Under the pieces are notes generated by a model. It saw only the letters and a list, made by a program, of their open reading frames with translations, made no database searches and had not been told where the DNA came from. From assembly GCF_014647375.1 (NCBI RefSeq), contig NZ_BMPB01000003.1, forward strand, positions 62,001-126,000: 64,000 bases of DNA, read 5' to 3'. Shown piece by piece: positions 1 to 14,023 of this stretch. Each line of letters starts with the position of its first letter. The first letter of the stretch is position 1. The translations under genes and the position numbers were made by a program. The DNA comes from Parabacteroides faecis (lineage in GTDB: Bacteria > Bacteroidota > Bacteroidia > Bacteroidales > Tannerellaceae).

Positions 1-1356
1 CCTATCGAGACACTGCCCACCAAGGAAGTAAAGTCGGTAACCAAAGAAATCGAATACACGATCGCCAAGAAAGAAACGATGTACCGCATCTGCCGGAAAT
101 TCAACATATCGAGCACGGAACTGATCAAACGAAACCCCGAACTGAAGAACGGGGTAAAGGCCGGAATGGTCATCAAAATACCGGTGGAAACCAAAGAGAC
201 AGTTACGGAAACAGCTCCGGTCATGCATGAAAGAGACGTAAATGCGTTGCTATCGACCCCGAAAAAGATCGAACGGGTCAACATGATCAAAGTAGCTTTA
301 TTGTTGCCCTTCATGACAAATGAGGCAAAACCATCCTCCAACACGCAACGTTTCATCGAATATTATGAAGGTCTGTTACTGGCCGTCGACAGTCTGCGTA
401 ACAGCGGCTGTTCGATCGAACTCTCCGTATTCGATACAGGCAACGGCACCAAAAAGGTGAAAGAAATCCTGAAAGAAGATGTCTTGAAAGAAGCCAACCT
501 GATCATCGGAGCCGTACAGAACGACCAGATCGCGCCGGTCGCCGAATTTGCCGAAAAGAATAATATCAAATATGTGATACCGTTCACCTCCAAAAACGAT
601 GATGTATTGTCCAATGCAAATATATTCCAGGTAAACACCCCTCACTCCTACTTGTATGCCAAAGCATCACAAGCTGGTTGCGACCTATTTGCCAACGACA
701 ACATCATCCTGTTGAAAGTGCCCGGTACCGAAGAAAAGACCGACTTCGTCAAAGCCCTGCAAGGAGAGATGAAGCAACGCAACATCTCCTGGCGCGAACT
801 AACTTATTCGAGCGAGACATTCCCGGTCGAAATGGAAGCGATGCTCAGCACAGACAAACGCAGTGTCATTATCCCTACTTCAGGCAGCCTGGAAGCATTG
901 AACAAGTTCAAAGCGCCTTTGCGTATGCTGGCAGAGACAAAACCGGAATACAACATCACGATGTTCGGTTATCCGGAATGGCAAACTTATACCAACGAAT
1001 GCCTCGACGACTTCTTTGCATTGAATACCTATATATATAGTTTCTTCTATGCTGACAACCTCTCGCCGGAAGTCTCCGACTTTTATTCCAAATATAAGAC
1101 ATGGTATAGCAAGACCCTGATTAACATATTCCCTAAATATGGTATATTAGGTTTCGACACAGGTATGTTCTTTTTCGATGCCATCCGGAAATACGGTTCC
1201 AACTTCGAGAACAACCTGGGCAATATTCGTTACAAGGGCATACAGACCTGTTTCGATTTTGAACGGGTAAACAACTGGGGCGGATTCATCAATACCAGCA
1301 CATTTATCGTTCATTACCAGAGTGACTATAACGTAACACGTAGCGAAGTAAGATGA
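1..1356 (+). CDS. LysM domain protein with type 1 periplasmic-binding-like domain (5' partial)
   Basis: The reading frame is open from base 1, so the true start lies upstream of the window. The first ~60 visible residues include a LysM repeat (around 'TMYRICRKFNIS' and 'NPELKNGVKAGMVIKIP'), the peptidoglycan-binding fold. From about visible residue 95 the protein looks like a type 1 periplasmic-binding (leucine-binding-protein-like) domain, with alternating hydrophobic strands such as 'KVALLLPFM' and 'LIIGAVQNDQIAPVAEFA'. LysM plus a binding-protein fold suggests a cell-wall-associated envelope protein; no ligand can be assigned. Its stop overlaps the start of the next gene by 4 bp (ATGA), so the two are probably translationally coupled. 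ABC-transporter annotations given to such proteins would be by fold only, since no permease or ATPase genes are nearby. Confidence 0.85.
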   Translation, partial: PIETLPTKEVKSVTKEIEYTIAKKETMYRICRKFNISSTELIKRNPELKNGVKAGMVIKIPVETKETVTETAPVMHERDVNALLSTPKKIERVNMIKVALLLPFMTNEAKPSSNTQRFIEYYEGLLLAVDSLRNSGCSIELSVFDTGNGTKKVKEILKEDVLKEANLIIGAVQNDQIAPVAEFAEKNNIKYVIPFTSKNDDVLSNANIFQVNTPHSYLYAKASQAGCDLFANDNIILLKVPGTEEKTDFVKALQGEMKQRNISWRELTYSSETFPVEMEAMLSTDKRSVIIPTSGSLEALNKFKAPLRMLAETKPEYNITMFGYPEWQTYTNECLDDFFALNTYIYSFFYADNLSPEVSDFYSKYKTWYSKTLINIFPKYGILGFDTGMFFFDAIRKYGSNFENNLGNIRYKGIQTCFDFERVNNWGGFINTSTFIVHYQSDYNVTRSEVR

Positions 1357-2021
1357 TCAGAAAGATAACAATCATATCCTTTTTATACCTGGCCGTCATA
1401 ACCGGCGTTATGGCACAAAATAAATTTCCCCAGGAAGTATCCGTAGGTGCCTCTTTCGGCATGAACTTCTCATCTGTCAGCTTCAACCCGAAGGTCTACA
1501 CCAAGATGAAACAGGGATACAACGGGGGCCTGGTACTGCGTTGGAACACGGAAAAGAATCTGGGGCTACAGACGGAACTGAATTTCAGCCAGCAGGGTTG
1601 GGACGAGCAATTCGACGAGAACCCGACTTACAAATATACACGTACGATCAATTACCTGGAGATACCGTTCTTCACCCATATTTATTTCGGTAGTAACAAG
1701 TTCAAGTTCTACGTAAACCTAGGGCCGAAGGTCGGCTTCGCTATCAGCGAAAAGACCGATCAGAACCCCAATGAGAAAAACCAGAATGCAGGAGCCAACA
1801 ACCAGCACGACATGCCTATCGAACAAAAGTTCGACTGGGGATTATGTGGTGGTCCCGGTATCGAACTGCGTACCGGCATCGGTTATTTCCTGCTCGAAGG
1901 ACGTTATTACTATGCGTTGGGAGACATCTTCCACAATCGTAAAACGGATTATTTCAACAAATCGGCCAGCCAGGTTTTCTCCGCACGTATCATTTATCTG
2001 CTACCTATCCGGAAAAAATAG
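1353..2021 (+). CDS. PorT-family outer-membrane beta-barrel protein
   Basis: The 222-residue protein has a signal peptide (residues 1-21, ending 'GVMAQ'). The mature part is rich in alternating aromatic and polar strands ('GLVLRWNTEKNLGLQTELNF', 'FKFYVNLGPKVGFAIS'), with 'GPGIELRTGIGYFLLEGRYY' near the C-terminus. This is the pattern of the small outer-membrane barrel family (PorT / OMP_b-brl_2) common in Bacteroidetes. It begins inside the stop codon of the LysM gene (ATGA overlap), so the two form one transcriptional unit. PorT itself takes part in type IX secretion in Porphyromonas, but most family members have no known role, and that function should not be transferred here. Confidence 0.85.
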   Translation: MIRKITIISFLYLAVITGVMAQNKFPQEVSVGASFGMNFSSVSFNPKVYTKMKQGYNGGLVLRWNTEKNLGLQTELNFSQQGWDEQFDENPTYKYTRTINYLEIPFFTHIYFGSNKFKFYVNLGPKVGFAISEKTDQNPNEKNQNAGANNQHDMPIEQKFDWGLCGGPGIELRTGIGYFLLEGRYYYALGDIFHNRKTDYFNKSASQVFSARIIYLLPIRKK

Positions 2022-2082
2022 GAATCGGACAAATATTGAACTTTTTTGTACAAAACCGGACATTCGACCACACACATACATA

Positions 2083-2090
2083 TAAATTTG
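2083..2090 (+). promoter_or_regulatory. candidate -7 box (TAAATTTG) for the GH20/GH2 operon
   Basis: TAAATTTG fits the Bacteroidetes -7 consensus TAnnTTTG and lies 26 nt before the ATG at 2117. No good -33 TTTG sits at the usual 19-21 nt spacing, so this is a modest prediction. Confidence 0.4.
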
Positions 2091-2116
2091 TCTTCCGGAT
2101 AATCTAATTAACACGG

Positions 2117-7572
<5,456 letters not shown>

Positions 7573-7593
7573 TCGTTACGACTTCCGTATCAT

Positions 7594-7634
7594 AAAAAAC
7601 GCAGCCATGTAATGATAACATGGCTGCGTTTTTT
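7594..7634. terminator. bidirectional Rho-independent terminator
   Basis: Perfect 17-bp inverted repeat: A6, then CGCAGCCATGT, a 7-nt loop and the complementary arm ending in T6. The A-run and T-run let it work for the plus-strand GH2 gene and for the convergent minus-strand DUF4293 gene. Confidence 0.92.
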
Positions 7635-7665
7635 ATGTTTTTCCGAGATTTGAATCTCCGGATAC

Positions 7666-8127
7666 TTATCTCAAACGGTCGAGCGAACGAACCAGAGCCT
7701 CGTCGGCACCGATATTACGGATAGCCAGGTAATCCAGGATCAAGGCAATTACCGGGAAAGACAAGGCGATCTTTACACTCAGAGCGACACCTGCCAGTTC
7801 TTCTTTCAGTATCCATACAAAAAAAACGAACAAAGCATAGAAACCCAACATCAGGATGGCATTAAATACACACAGACGGATCTGCAGGATTCTTTTCTTG
7901 AATAAAAAGATGGTGAGCAACGCCAGGATAGAGATCACCGCCGTCAATGCAAAAAGTCCCCACGTCGGATAAACCAACTCCGCTTCAGCGGCGATCGTGC
8001 TGACACCCGTCGCATCGAAAGAGTAAAACTGATCTCCCGCCTGCAACAAGGCAAGAGGTAAAAACAGCGTGGCTACCATCAGGCCCACGATAATAAGTAA
8101 ATAAACTGTTTGTATTCTTTGTAACAT
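7666..8127 (-). CDS. DUF4293 family membrane protein
   Basis: A 153-residue integral membrane protein of the DUF4293 family, widespread in Bacteroidetes and of unknown function. The N-terminus 'MLQRIQTVYLLIIVGLMVAT' is typical of the family. Four hydrophobic segments are visible, at about residues 7-30, 55-76, 85-112 and 118-138, separated by short charged loops. It is the last gene of the bamD-omega-DUF4293 unit, an arrangement of housekeeping envelope and transcription genes. A hairpin in the gap before it may lower its expression relative to omega. Confidence 0.88.
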   Translation of the reverse strand: MLQRIQTVYLLIIVGLMVATLFLPLALLQAGDQFYSFDATGVSTIAAEAELVYPTWGLFALTAVISILALLTIFLFKKRILQIRLCVFNAILMLGFYALFVFFVWILKEELAGVALSVKIALSFPVIALILDYLAIRNIGADEALVRSLDRLR

Positions 8128-8150
8128 GGTTATTAGTTCATTTTAAATGG

Positions 8151-8179
8151 AAAGGCCGACTCTATCAGGGTCAGCCTTT
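8151..8179 (-). terminator. intergenic hairpin between omega and DUF4293 genes
   Basis: The 10-bp arms AAAGGCCGAC and GTCAGCCTTT contain one C-A mismatch on the plus strand that becomes a G-U pair on the minus transcript, pointing to function in the minus RNA. No long U-tract follows in that direction, so partial termination or mRNA stabilisation is as likely as full termination. Confidence 0.5.
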
Positions 8180-8203
8180 TCATATCTTACACAATATTTC
8201 TTC

Positions 8204-8536
8204 TTAGAAGTTATTCTTTTCTTTAGCAGGGTTCTTATAATAAACCTTACCTTCTTCATATTCCTGTGCTGCGATCAGCGTCGACTTCGGAAGTTTTTCA
8301 TAATAACGGGAGATCTCGATCTGCTCTCTGTTTTCGAAAACTTCTTCCAGGTTATCGTTGTATGATGCAAACTCCTGCAGTTTCTTTTCCAGGTCCTGCT
8401 TCATTTCAACACTAATCTGATTAGCTCGTTTACCGATGATCATTACTGTTTCATACACATTTCCCGTGTCGGCTGACAACTTCATCATGTCACGGGTAAC
8501 CGTATTCGAAGGAGCGTTAGACTTTCTGTAATCCAT
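8204..8536 (-). CDS. rpoZ: DNA-directed RNA polymerase omega subunit (Bacteroidetes type)
   Basis: A 110-residue protein of the RpoZ/Rpb6 family, the small subunit that wraps the C-terminus of beta' and helps assemble RNA polymerase. The diagnostic stretch is 'NVYETVMIIGKRANQISVE', matching the conserved omega core in which an arginine-alanine pair packs on beta'. The lysine- and glutamate-rich tail ('EEGKVYYKNPAKEKN') is usual in Bacteroidetes. It lies 25 bp downstream of bamD on the same strand, a conserved neighbourhood. Confidence 0.9.
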   Translation of the reverse strand: MDYRKSNAPSNTVTRDMMKLSADTGNVYETVMIIGKRANQISVEMKQDLEKKLQEFASYNDNLEEVFENREQIEISRYYEKLPKSTLIAAQEYEEGKVYYKNPAKEKNNF

Positions 8537-8561
8537 TTTACTTTATTGTTAAATAATATCG

Positions 8562-9374
8562 TTAATACGTATCTGTTATTCTCTTGTTGGCGTAATCGTA
8601 GAACTTTTGTGCCTGTTTTACGTATTTGCCTTCCGGATATTCGTTCATGTAAGTGTAGTATTCATCCACAACCTCACGATAACGACCCTGTAACTTCTCT
8701 TCCACACTATTTATAGCCTGTTCATACTTCGAGCGTAATACGTAGAACATGAACTCTTCCCTATATTTGGAATAAGGATAGTTCTTCAACGCGTTCTCGG
8801 CAGTGATCACGGCAGACAAATAGTTATTGTCGCGCATGTAAGTACCCAGGTTATAATACAATCTTACAGCCAGCAGTTCCTTGTAAGCCAGTTTCTCCTG
8901 CAATTCGAACATGATCTTCTGGGCTTCGGCAGCACGTTCGCTCTGCGGATAATACTCCAGATAGAGCTGCAACTGGTTGATAGCTTCATACGTCTGTGTC
9001 TGGTCTAACCGCGGATCGGGCGAATCCAGATACAAGCCATATCCTGAATAATAACGGGCCAATTCAGTGTATTCGCCCTTCGGATAGGTGGTATAATACG
9101 TATTAAAGTATTGCGAAGCCGTCTGATAATCTTTCTGTCCGTAATAGCTCTGGGCCAGCAGGTACAAGGATTCTTCGGCATAAGCAGTTCCTTTAAAGAT
9201 TGTAACCAGTTCATCCAGCAGGGTAGCGGACTTGTTATATTGCTTTGCATTGAAGTACTTCTTTGCATACGAATATTTCAGCTCATAGTCCGTACTTTTC
9301 AGTATCTTGTTGTACTCCCCGCAAGAGGATAACAAGACCGTAATCATCATCAATAAAAATACAACCTTTTTCAT
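8562..9374 (-). CDS. bamD: outer membrane assembly lipoprotein BamD
   Basis: Essential lipoprotein partner of BamA in outer-membrane protein insertion. The N-terminus is a lipoprotein signal with lipobox 'VLLSSC' (Cys18). The rest is tetratricopeptide-like helical repeats: 'YAKKYFNAKQYNKSATLLDE', then 'YLLAQSYYGQKDYQTASQYF', then 'EAINQLQLYLEYYPQSERAA', and so on to the C-terminus. A length of 270 residues is normal for BamD. A TAACTTTG box just upstream probably drives the bamD-omega-DUF4293 unit. Confidence 0.93.
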   Translation of the reverse strand: MKKVVFLLMMITVLLSSCGEYNKILKSTDYELKYSYAKKYFNAKQYNKSATLLDELVTIFKGTAYAEESLYLLAQSYYGQKDYQTASQYFNTYYTTYPKGEYTELARYYSGYGLYLDSPDPRLDQTQTYEAINQLQLYLEYYPQSERAAEAQKIMFELQEKLAYKELLAVRLYYNLGTYMRDNNYLSAVITAENALKNYPYSKYREEFMFYVLRSKYEQAINSVEEKLQGRYREVVDEYYTYMNEYPEGKYVKQAQKFYDYANKRITDTY

Positions 9375-9392
9375 TCACATACTTTTAGCGCG

Positions 9393-9400
9393 CAAAGTTA
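9393..9400 (-). promoter_or_regulatory. candidate -7 box (TAACTTTG) for bamD operon
   Basis: On the minus strand TAACTTTG lies 18 nt before the bamD start and matches TAnnTTTG exactly. A clear -33 element was not found at the expected spacing. Confidence 0.5.
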
Positions 9401-9441
9401 CATTATTTTCGGTAAAATAACGAAGCGCATAACGTTAATAT

Positions 9442-9867
9442 TTACAACTTATATAAATCGCTGGCAGCAATCAGCTCCAGTTTATTGGCTTTCAGCACCT
9501 CTGCACACTTCTCCACATTGTCGGGACGGATGATCACATTCGCCGCCTCTCCCTGCGAGAAAGCATACATATATTCGACAAAAATACCTGCAGAAGTAAT
9601 GATCTCCATCGCCTTAGCCAGCGCACCCGGCTGATTGGGACAATGAAGGCATACAACATCGGCCACACTCACCGCATATAGTTTTTCACGAAGAACCTGA
9701 ATAGCTTTCTCCGTATCCGACACGATCAGACGCAGAATACCGAAATCCGAATTTTCTGCCACCGTAAAGGCCGACATATTCACTCCGGCTTCACCTAAAA
9801 TCTTTGCTACTTCCGTAAAACGGCCTTTCTTATTTTCTAGAAAGATGGATAATTGTTTAATTAGCAT
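9442..9867 (-). CDS. tandem ACT-domain protein
   Basis: A 141-residue protein made of two ACT modules, the small-ligand (often amino acid) sensing fold. The first begins 'KQLSIFLENKKGRFTEVAKI' and continues 'GVNMSAFTVAENSDFGILRL'; the second starts near residue 70 ('VVCLHCPNQPGALAKAMEII'). There is no catalytic domain, so it is probably regulatory. It lies 22 bp after the phenylacetate-CoA ligase gene; in many Bacteroides the same pair sits beside indolepyruvate ferredoxin oxidoreductase genes. The pairing suggests a sensor for aromatic amino or aryl acids; the ligand is not known. Confidence 0.85.
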   Translation of the reverse strand: MLIKQLSIFLENKKGRFTEVAKILGEAGVNMSAFTVAENSDFGILRLIVSDTEKAIQVLREKLYAVSVADVVCLHCPNQPGALAKAMEIITSAGIFVEYMYAFSQGEAANVIIRPDNVEKCAEVLKANKLELIAASDLYKL

Positions 9868-9889
9868 AGCATTTTACTCTTTTAAGGGG

Positions 9890-11191
9890 TTAAACTAATT
9901 TACGATTGTCGATCACATGTTTAGCCTTGCCCTGACTGCGTTCAAGGCTACGCGGTTCGACGATCTTTATATCAGGCTGAATACCGATCACGCTCTGCAT
10001 GCGGGCGGCGATCTTCTTCTTCAGCGCGATCATCTTGTTCATCTCGTCCGAATAATAGTCCGGACGTACTTCCACCTGGATCTGGAAAGTATCGGTGTTG
10101 TTCACACGATCTACCACAATCAGGTAATGCGGTTCAAATTCCGGCATTTCCAGCAATACGGACTCTACCTGCGACGGGAATACGTTCACACCGCGGATGA
10201 TCATCATATCGTCGCTACGTCCGAGGATACGGCCCATGCGGACAGCCGTACGGCCGCATTCGCATTTTTCGTAGATCAGATGTGTCAGGTCACGTGTACG
10301 GTAACGGATCATCGGCATACCTTCCTTGGTCAATGTCGTGAACACCAGTTCGCCTTGTTCGCCCGGAGCAACCGGCTGCAGGGTTACCGGATCGACGATT
10401 TCCGGGAAGAAATGATCTTCCCACAGGTGTGTCCCGTTCTGGCATTCGCATTCGCCGCCGACACCGGGACCGCAGATCTCCGTCAGTCCGTAGATATCGT
10501 ATGCCTTGATGTTCAGTTTATCTTCCAGTTCCTTACGCATGTTTTCCGTCCAGGGTTCGGCACCGAAGGCTCCTACTCTCAGCTGAAATTCTTCCAAAGG
10601 GATACCAGAACTGTGGATCGTCTCCGCCAGATACAAGGCATACGAAGGCGTACATGCCAGTCCTTTCGCACCGAAATCGTGCATCAGCTGGATTTGTTTC
10701 TGCGTATTACCGCTACTCATCGGGATCACTGTCCCGCCGATATTTTCCACGCCGCCATGAGCCCCCAGACCTCCGGTAAACAAACCGTAGCCATAGGAAA
10801 CCTGCACGGAGTCATTCTTTGTAATACCATAAGCCGTCAGGCAGCGTGCCACCACTTCCGACCAGATGGACAAGTCCTTGCGGGTATATCCTACAACGAT
10901 CGGTTTTCCGGTCGTACCCGAAGAGGCATGCAAACGAACAATCTCGGACATCGGTACAGCCATCAGTCCGAAGGGATAATTATCGCGTAAATCCTGCTTA
11001 ACCGTGAACGGCAGCTTGGATATATCTTCAATAGATTGAATATCATCCGGAGTAATACCCATCTCCTGCATTTTCTTGCGGTAAAAGGGGGTATTATGAT
11101 AAACGTGTTCGACAACCCGTTTCAACCGGATGCTCTGTAATTTCCGCATTTCTTCGCGGTCCATACATTCAATAGTTTCGTTCCAAATCAT
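9890..11191 (-). CDS. paaK: phenylacetate-CoA ligase
   Basis: ATP-dependent enzyme that joins phenylacetate (or a related aryl acid) to CoA through an acyl-adenylate. The 433 residues match the family length. Motifs: the P-loop-like 'ASSGTTGKPIVVGYT' near residue 90, 'YGLTEICGPG' near 235, 'RYRTRDLTHLI' near 300, and the C-terminal hinge 'GRSDDMMIIRGVNVFPSQVE'. The C-terminal AMP-binding_C_2 domain is complete. It is cytoplasmic, with no signal peptide. It is followed by a tandem ACT gene 22 bp away, probably in one operon. In anaerobic gut Bacteroidales it may act on aryl acids produced from aromatic amino acids, or in the reverse direction with oxidoreductases; the usual iorAB partners are not adjacent here. 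Confidence 0.92.
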   Translation of the reverse strand: MIWNETIECMDREEMRKLQSIRLKRVVEHVYHNTPFYRKKMQEMGITPDDIQSIEDISKLPFTVKQDLRDNYPFGLMAVPMSEIVRLHASSGTTGKPIVVGYTRKDLSIWSEVVARCLTAYGITKNDSVQVSYGYGLFTGGLGAHGGVENIGGTVIPMSSGNTQKQIQLMHDFGAKGLACTPSYALYLAETIHSSGIPLEEFQLRVGAFGAEPWTENMRKELEDKLNIKAYDIYGLTEICGPGVGGECECQNGTHLWEDHFFPEIVDPVTLQPVAPGEQGELVFTTLTKEGMPMIRYRTRDLTHLIYEKCECGRTAVRMGRILGRSDDMMIIRGVNVFPSQVESVLLEMPEFEPHYLIVVDRVNNTDTFQIQVEVRPDYYSDEMNKMIALKKKIAARMQSVIGIQPDIKIVEPRSLERSQGKAKHVIDNRKLV

Positions 11192-11284
11192 GGTATCAGT
11201 TTGTTATCATTTAATTGTTAGTAGTATAAAACTGTCGCAAAGTAATAACTTTTTTACTAACTAACAATAAATAATAACGTCAAA

Positions 11285-12466
11285 TCAATCGAGATCGACT
11301 TCCATAAGGATCAGATTCTCGTCTTCGTCCAATGTTTTGGTTATCTCCGCCAGCTCTCCGGAGAGTTCTCCTTTTTCCATCGCTTCGAGTAACGTGAAAG
11401 GATATAAGATGTAATAAAGCTTGTTATTATTGAATACAAAATTCATCATGTCTCCGTTCTTCCAATCTTTATTCGCCAGTTTGACGTGAGAGAAGGTATT
11501 TTCTTTTACTGTATATAGATAAAGCTCGTTCCGTAATGTCATTTGGCCTTCGTCTTTCAAGAAAACAGCGTTGACAAGCATCTTATCCGGTGTCAAAGCC
11601 CTGATCTCGCAAGCGATCTTGCCGTCTTTCTCGGTCGATAGCGGGAGCTTGGCAAAGACCGGTTTCAGTTGGCGGTCGGGGGATAACAAATAAAGCGTAT
11701 CGGCTGCCGGTTCACTGATCACACAACCTCCTCCGTCGCAGGCAAGCAGGTTTCTCATACGATTCAACAAGACAAAAGGACGTCCGTCACGCGTGGTCAC
11801 GATCATACTGCGGTAACGCTCGTTCGAAACAAGAGGAAGACGTTCTATCTTTTCTCCGGTATCTTTATCCATTACGACAAAAGGCTGGTTGTTTGCTTCC
11901 GGATTATCATCTATCCGGGTTGTCTCCCCTTCTTTCACGAAGAGAGCGCCTTGCATATCCAGAAAAACCATCGTATTCTCGTCCACAGACTCCACGACAT
12001 CCATCTGATAAGATTCCGGAATTTTTAATGTTCTTTTAAAGTTCCCCTCCGGATCATATACCTGCATTTGGGTGATTGCATCCAGAAAGATTTCCTGCCG
12101 TTTTGCATCATACAGGATATGGCGTATCCTGACATATTCTTCACCTCCCTGCCCTTTCCGGTTAAAACGGCAAATCATCTCCCCCTTCTTATCAAAGCCT
12201 ATCACATCTCCGCTGGATGGCCCAAAGAAGAACAAACCGTGCTCACCCGGTGCCAACTTCATCTGATCGCCCAGCAACACATCCCCTGGTGTATGCAAAC
12301 GAAAATAACGCACCTTGCCTAAATCCTGCAAGGCTACTTCCTGATCCGGTATATCTGCACGAAAGTCGAGCACCGGCAAAGGTCCTTCACTTCCCGCACG
12401 ATCTTTACACCCATTCATCCCCGTCAACAACATCACAGTAGCCAAACATAGTCCTATCTTTTTCAT
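11285..12466 (-). CDS. 6-bladed beta-propeller lipoprotein
   Basis: A 393-residue lipoprotein (signal 'LCLATVMLLTGMNGC') with repeats typical of the Bacteroidetes 6-bladed propeller family (DUF4934/BF3164-like). Examples are 'GDVIGFDKKGEMICRFNRKG', 'YVRIRHILYDAKRQEIFLDA' and 'MQVYDPEGNFKRTLKIPES'. Such propellers bind ligands or sense them and have no proven enzyme activity. The gene appears to be transcribed alone: 93 bp separates it from paaK and a divergent MFS gene lies upstream. Confidence 0.82.
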   Translation of the reverse strand: MKKIGLCLATVMLLTGMNGCKDRAGSEGPLPVLDFRADIPDQEVALQDLGKVRYFRLHTPGDVLLGDQMKLAPGEHGLFFFGPSSGDVIGFDKKGEMICRFNRKGQGGEEYVRIRHILYDAKRQEIFLDAITQMQVYDPEGNFKRTLKIPESYQMDVVESVDENTMVFLDMQGALFVKEGETTRIDDNPEANNQPFVVMDKDTGEKIERLPLVSNERYRSMIVTTRDGRPFVLLNRMRNLLACDGGGCVISEPAADTLYLLSPDRQLKPVFAKLPLSTEKDGKIACEIRALTPDKMLVNAVFLKDEGQMTLRNELYLYTVKENTFSHVKLANKDWKNGDMMNFVFNNNKLYYILYPFTLLEAMEKGELSGELAEITKTLDEDENLILMEVDLD

Positions 12467-12656
12467 AACCTTATTAATTTAATATAACACATCGCAAATA
12501 AAAGGATTATATTTCAAAGCGGCAAGACAAATACGATTATTTCGTAATATTTTAAATATATTCGTAAAAAGAAGATAGTTAAAGAGAAATCACTTAGAAA
12601 GATCTGAACTTATTGCTATCTCCATTGGCAGATTAGCTCTTTATTGAAAAAATATA

Positions 12657-12664
12657 TACTTTTG
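12657..12664 (+). promoter_or_regulatory. candidate -7 box (TACTTTTG) for MFS gene
   Basis: TACTTTTG matches TAnnTTTG and sits 29 nt before the ATG at 12694. No TTTG at 19-21 nt upstream was seen. Confidence 0.4.
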
Positions 12665-12693
12665 TCAGGAGATCCCAGAGAAGAAACTCCCGA

Positions 12694-13863
12694 ATGAAAC
12701 GAAACATACTTGCACTATACATTATTAAATTATCCAAATGGTTCACCCTGGTCATGCCGATCATCGTGCTCTTCTATGAAGATCACGGACTGGGACTGCA
12801 GGACGTATTCATCCTGAAAAGCGTTTATTCGATTGCTGCCGTAGCGCTGGAGATACCGTCGGGATATCTTGCCGATGTGTGGGGACGGCGCAAATGCTTG
12901 ATAGTCGGATGTATTCTTTTCTTCTTCGGATATCTTTGCTATTCTTTTACGTCCACGTTCGCTGCTTTCGTTATCGCCGAAATACTACTGGGTACAGGGC
13001 AAACGCTGGTCAACGGGGCAGACTCCGCCTTGCTGTACGATACGACCGTGCAATATAAAAAAGAGAATCTGTATCTGCGTTACGAGGGACGTATCACCAT
13101 GATCGGAAACTTTGCGGAAGCCGTTGCCGGTATCTTCGGCGGATTGCTGGCCGCCTATTCCCTACGCTATCCTTTTTATGCCCAAGCGGTGATCGCCTTC
13201 AGCGGCATTCCTGCCGCTTTTGCACTGCGGGAGCTGAATATCAAGAGTAAGATACAAAGCCCGATACAGGAGATCATGCGGATCATCAAATACTCGCTGG
13301 TTACGAATAAGAGACTATGCTATAATATCATGTTTTCAGGTATCATCGGGGCTGCGACTCTGACGATGGCCTGGTTCGTGCAACCCTACCTGATGTATAT
13401 GAATACGCCAACCTCCTGGTTCGGGGTGATCTGGACGGTACTGAACCTGACTGTCGGCATCGCCGCCCTTTATTCAGACCGTGTGGACCGCTATTTCGGA
13501 CCTAAGAAGATGGGGATACTAATCCTGACATTCGTAGCAGGCGGTTACGTGGCACTGGCGTTCAACCTGACGTATGCCGGGTTGGCTATCCTGCTCGTCT
13601 TCTACGTGATCAGAGGGTTTGCTACGCCGATATTAAAAGGGTATATCAACCAGATGACATTCTCGGAGATGCGGGCGACGGTCCTGTCTATCCGTAACTT
13701 CATCATCCGGCTGATGTTTGCCGCCATTGCCCCGTTTATCGGCTGGTTGAACGACGTCTATTCACTGCGTACCGCGTTGCTGGTATCAGCCGCTATTATT
13801 CTGGTTCCGGGAGCATTGTTCCTTTGGTTACAATTGGCCTCAAAAGCGAAAGAAGAGAAATAA
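12694..13863 (+). CDS. MFS transporter
   Basis: A 389-residue inner-membrane transporter with about 12 hydrophobic segments. The loop between helices 2 and 3 carries the major facilitator signature 'GYLADVWGRRKCLIVG'. The second half is a symmetric repeat of the first, with a weaker loop at 'DRVDRYFGPKKMG'. No substrate can be inferred: neighbours on both sides are on the opposite strand and unrelated. The gene ends 53 bp before an array of 22-bp palindromic repeats that separates it from the convergent phosphoesterase gene. Confidence 0.88.
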   Translation: MKRNILALYIIKLSKWFTLVMPIIVLFYEDHGLGLQDVFILKSVYSIAAVALEIPSGYLADVWGRRKCLIVGCILFFFGYLCYSFTSTFAAFVIAEILLGTGQTLVNGADSALLYDTTVQYKKENLYLRYEGRITMIGNFAEAVAGIFGGLLAAYSLRYPFYAQAVIAFSGIPAAFALRELNIKSKIQSPIQEIMRIIKYSLVTNKRLCYNIMFSGIIGAATLTMAWFVQPYLMYMNTPTSWFGVIWTVLNLTVGIAALYSDRVDRYFGPKKMGILILTFVAGGYVALAFNLTYAGLAILLVFYVIRGFATPILKGYINQMTFSEMRATVLSIRNFIIRLMFAAIAPFIGWLNDVYSLRTALLVSAAIILVPGALFLWLQLASKAKEEK

Positions 13864-13916
13864 GCTTACCTAACTAACTGACAAGAGATTACAGTTTCCT
13901 CGTAATTCCCCGGTCT

Positions 13917-14009
13917 GGAAACTCCAGTTTCCTGCGGAGGGAACCGGAGTTTCCTAGGCAAGAAACGCGAGTTTCCCAGGCAGGGAACTGGAGTTTCCTA
14001 CCGGGGAAA
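13917..14009. repeat. four tandem 22-bp palindromic repeats
   Basis: Four exact-length units run head to tail at 13917-13938, 13939-13960, 13961-13982 and 13983-14004, with a partial fifth (GGAAA) to 14009. Each unit has the form GGAAACnnnAGTTTCC plus a 6-nt linker, so each can fold into its own small hairpin. Linker and central bases vary while the GGRAAC and GTTTCC arms are kept. The block lies between convergent genes and may end transcription from both sides or be a small repeat family. A degenerate half unit (AGTTTCCT) is visible at 13893. Confidence 0.85.
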
Positions 14010-14023
14010 TTATACGGACACAC

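Noticed and set aside
1-1356. ABC transporter substrate-binding protein
   Set aside because: The fold is similar, but the LysM domain and absence of permease/ATPase genes argue against a transport role.
9917-10990. 357-codon plus-strand frame opposite paaK
   Set aside because: Antisense shadow of a well-conserved ligase gene, rich in His, Arg and Gln as expected for a reverse frame.
13917-14009. CRISPR array
   Set aside because: Units are contiguous without spacers and each is itself palindromic, and no cas genes are present.
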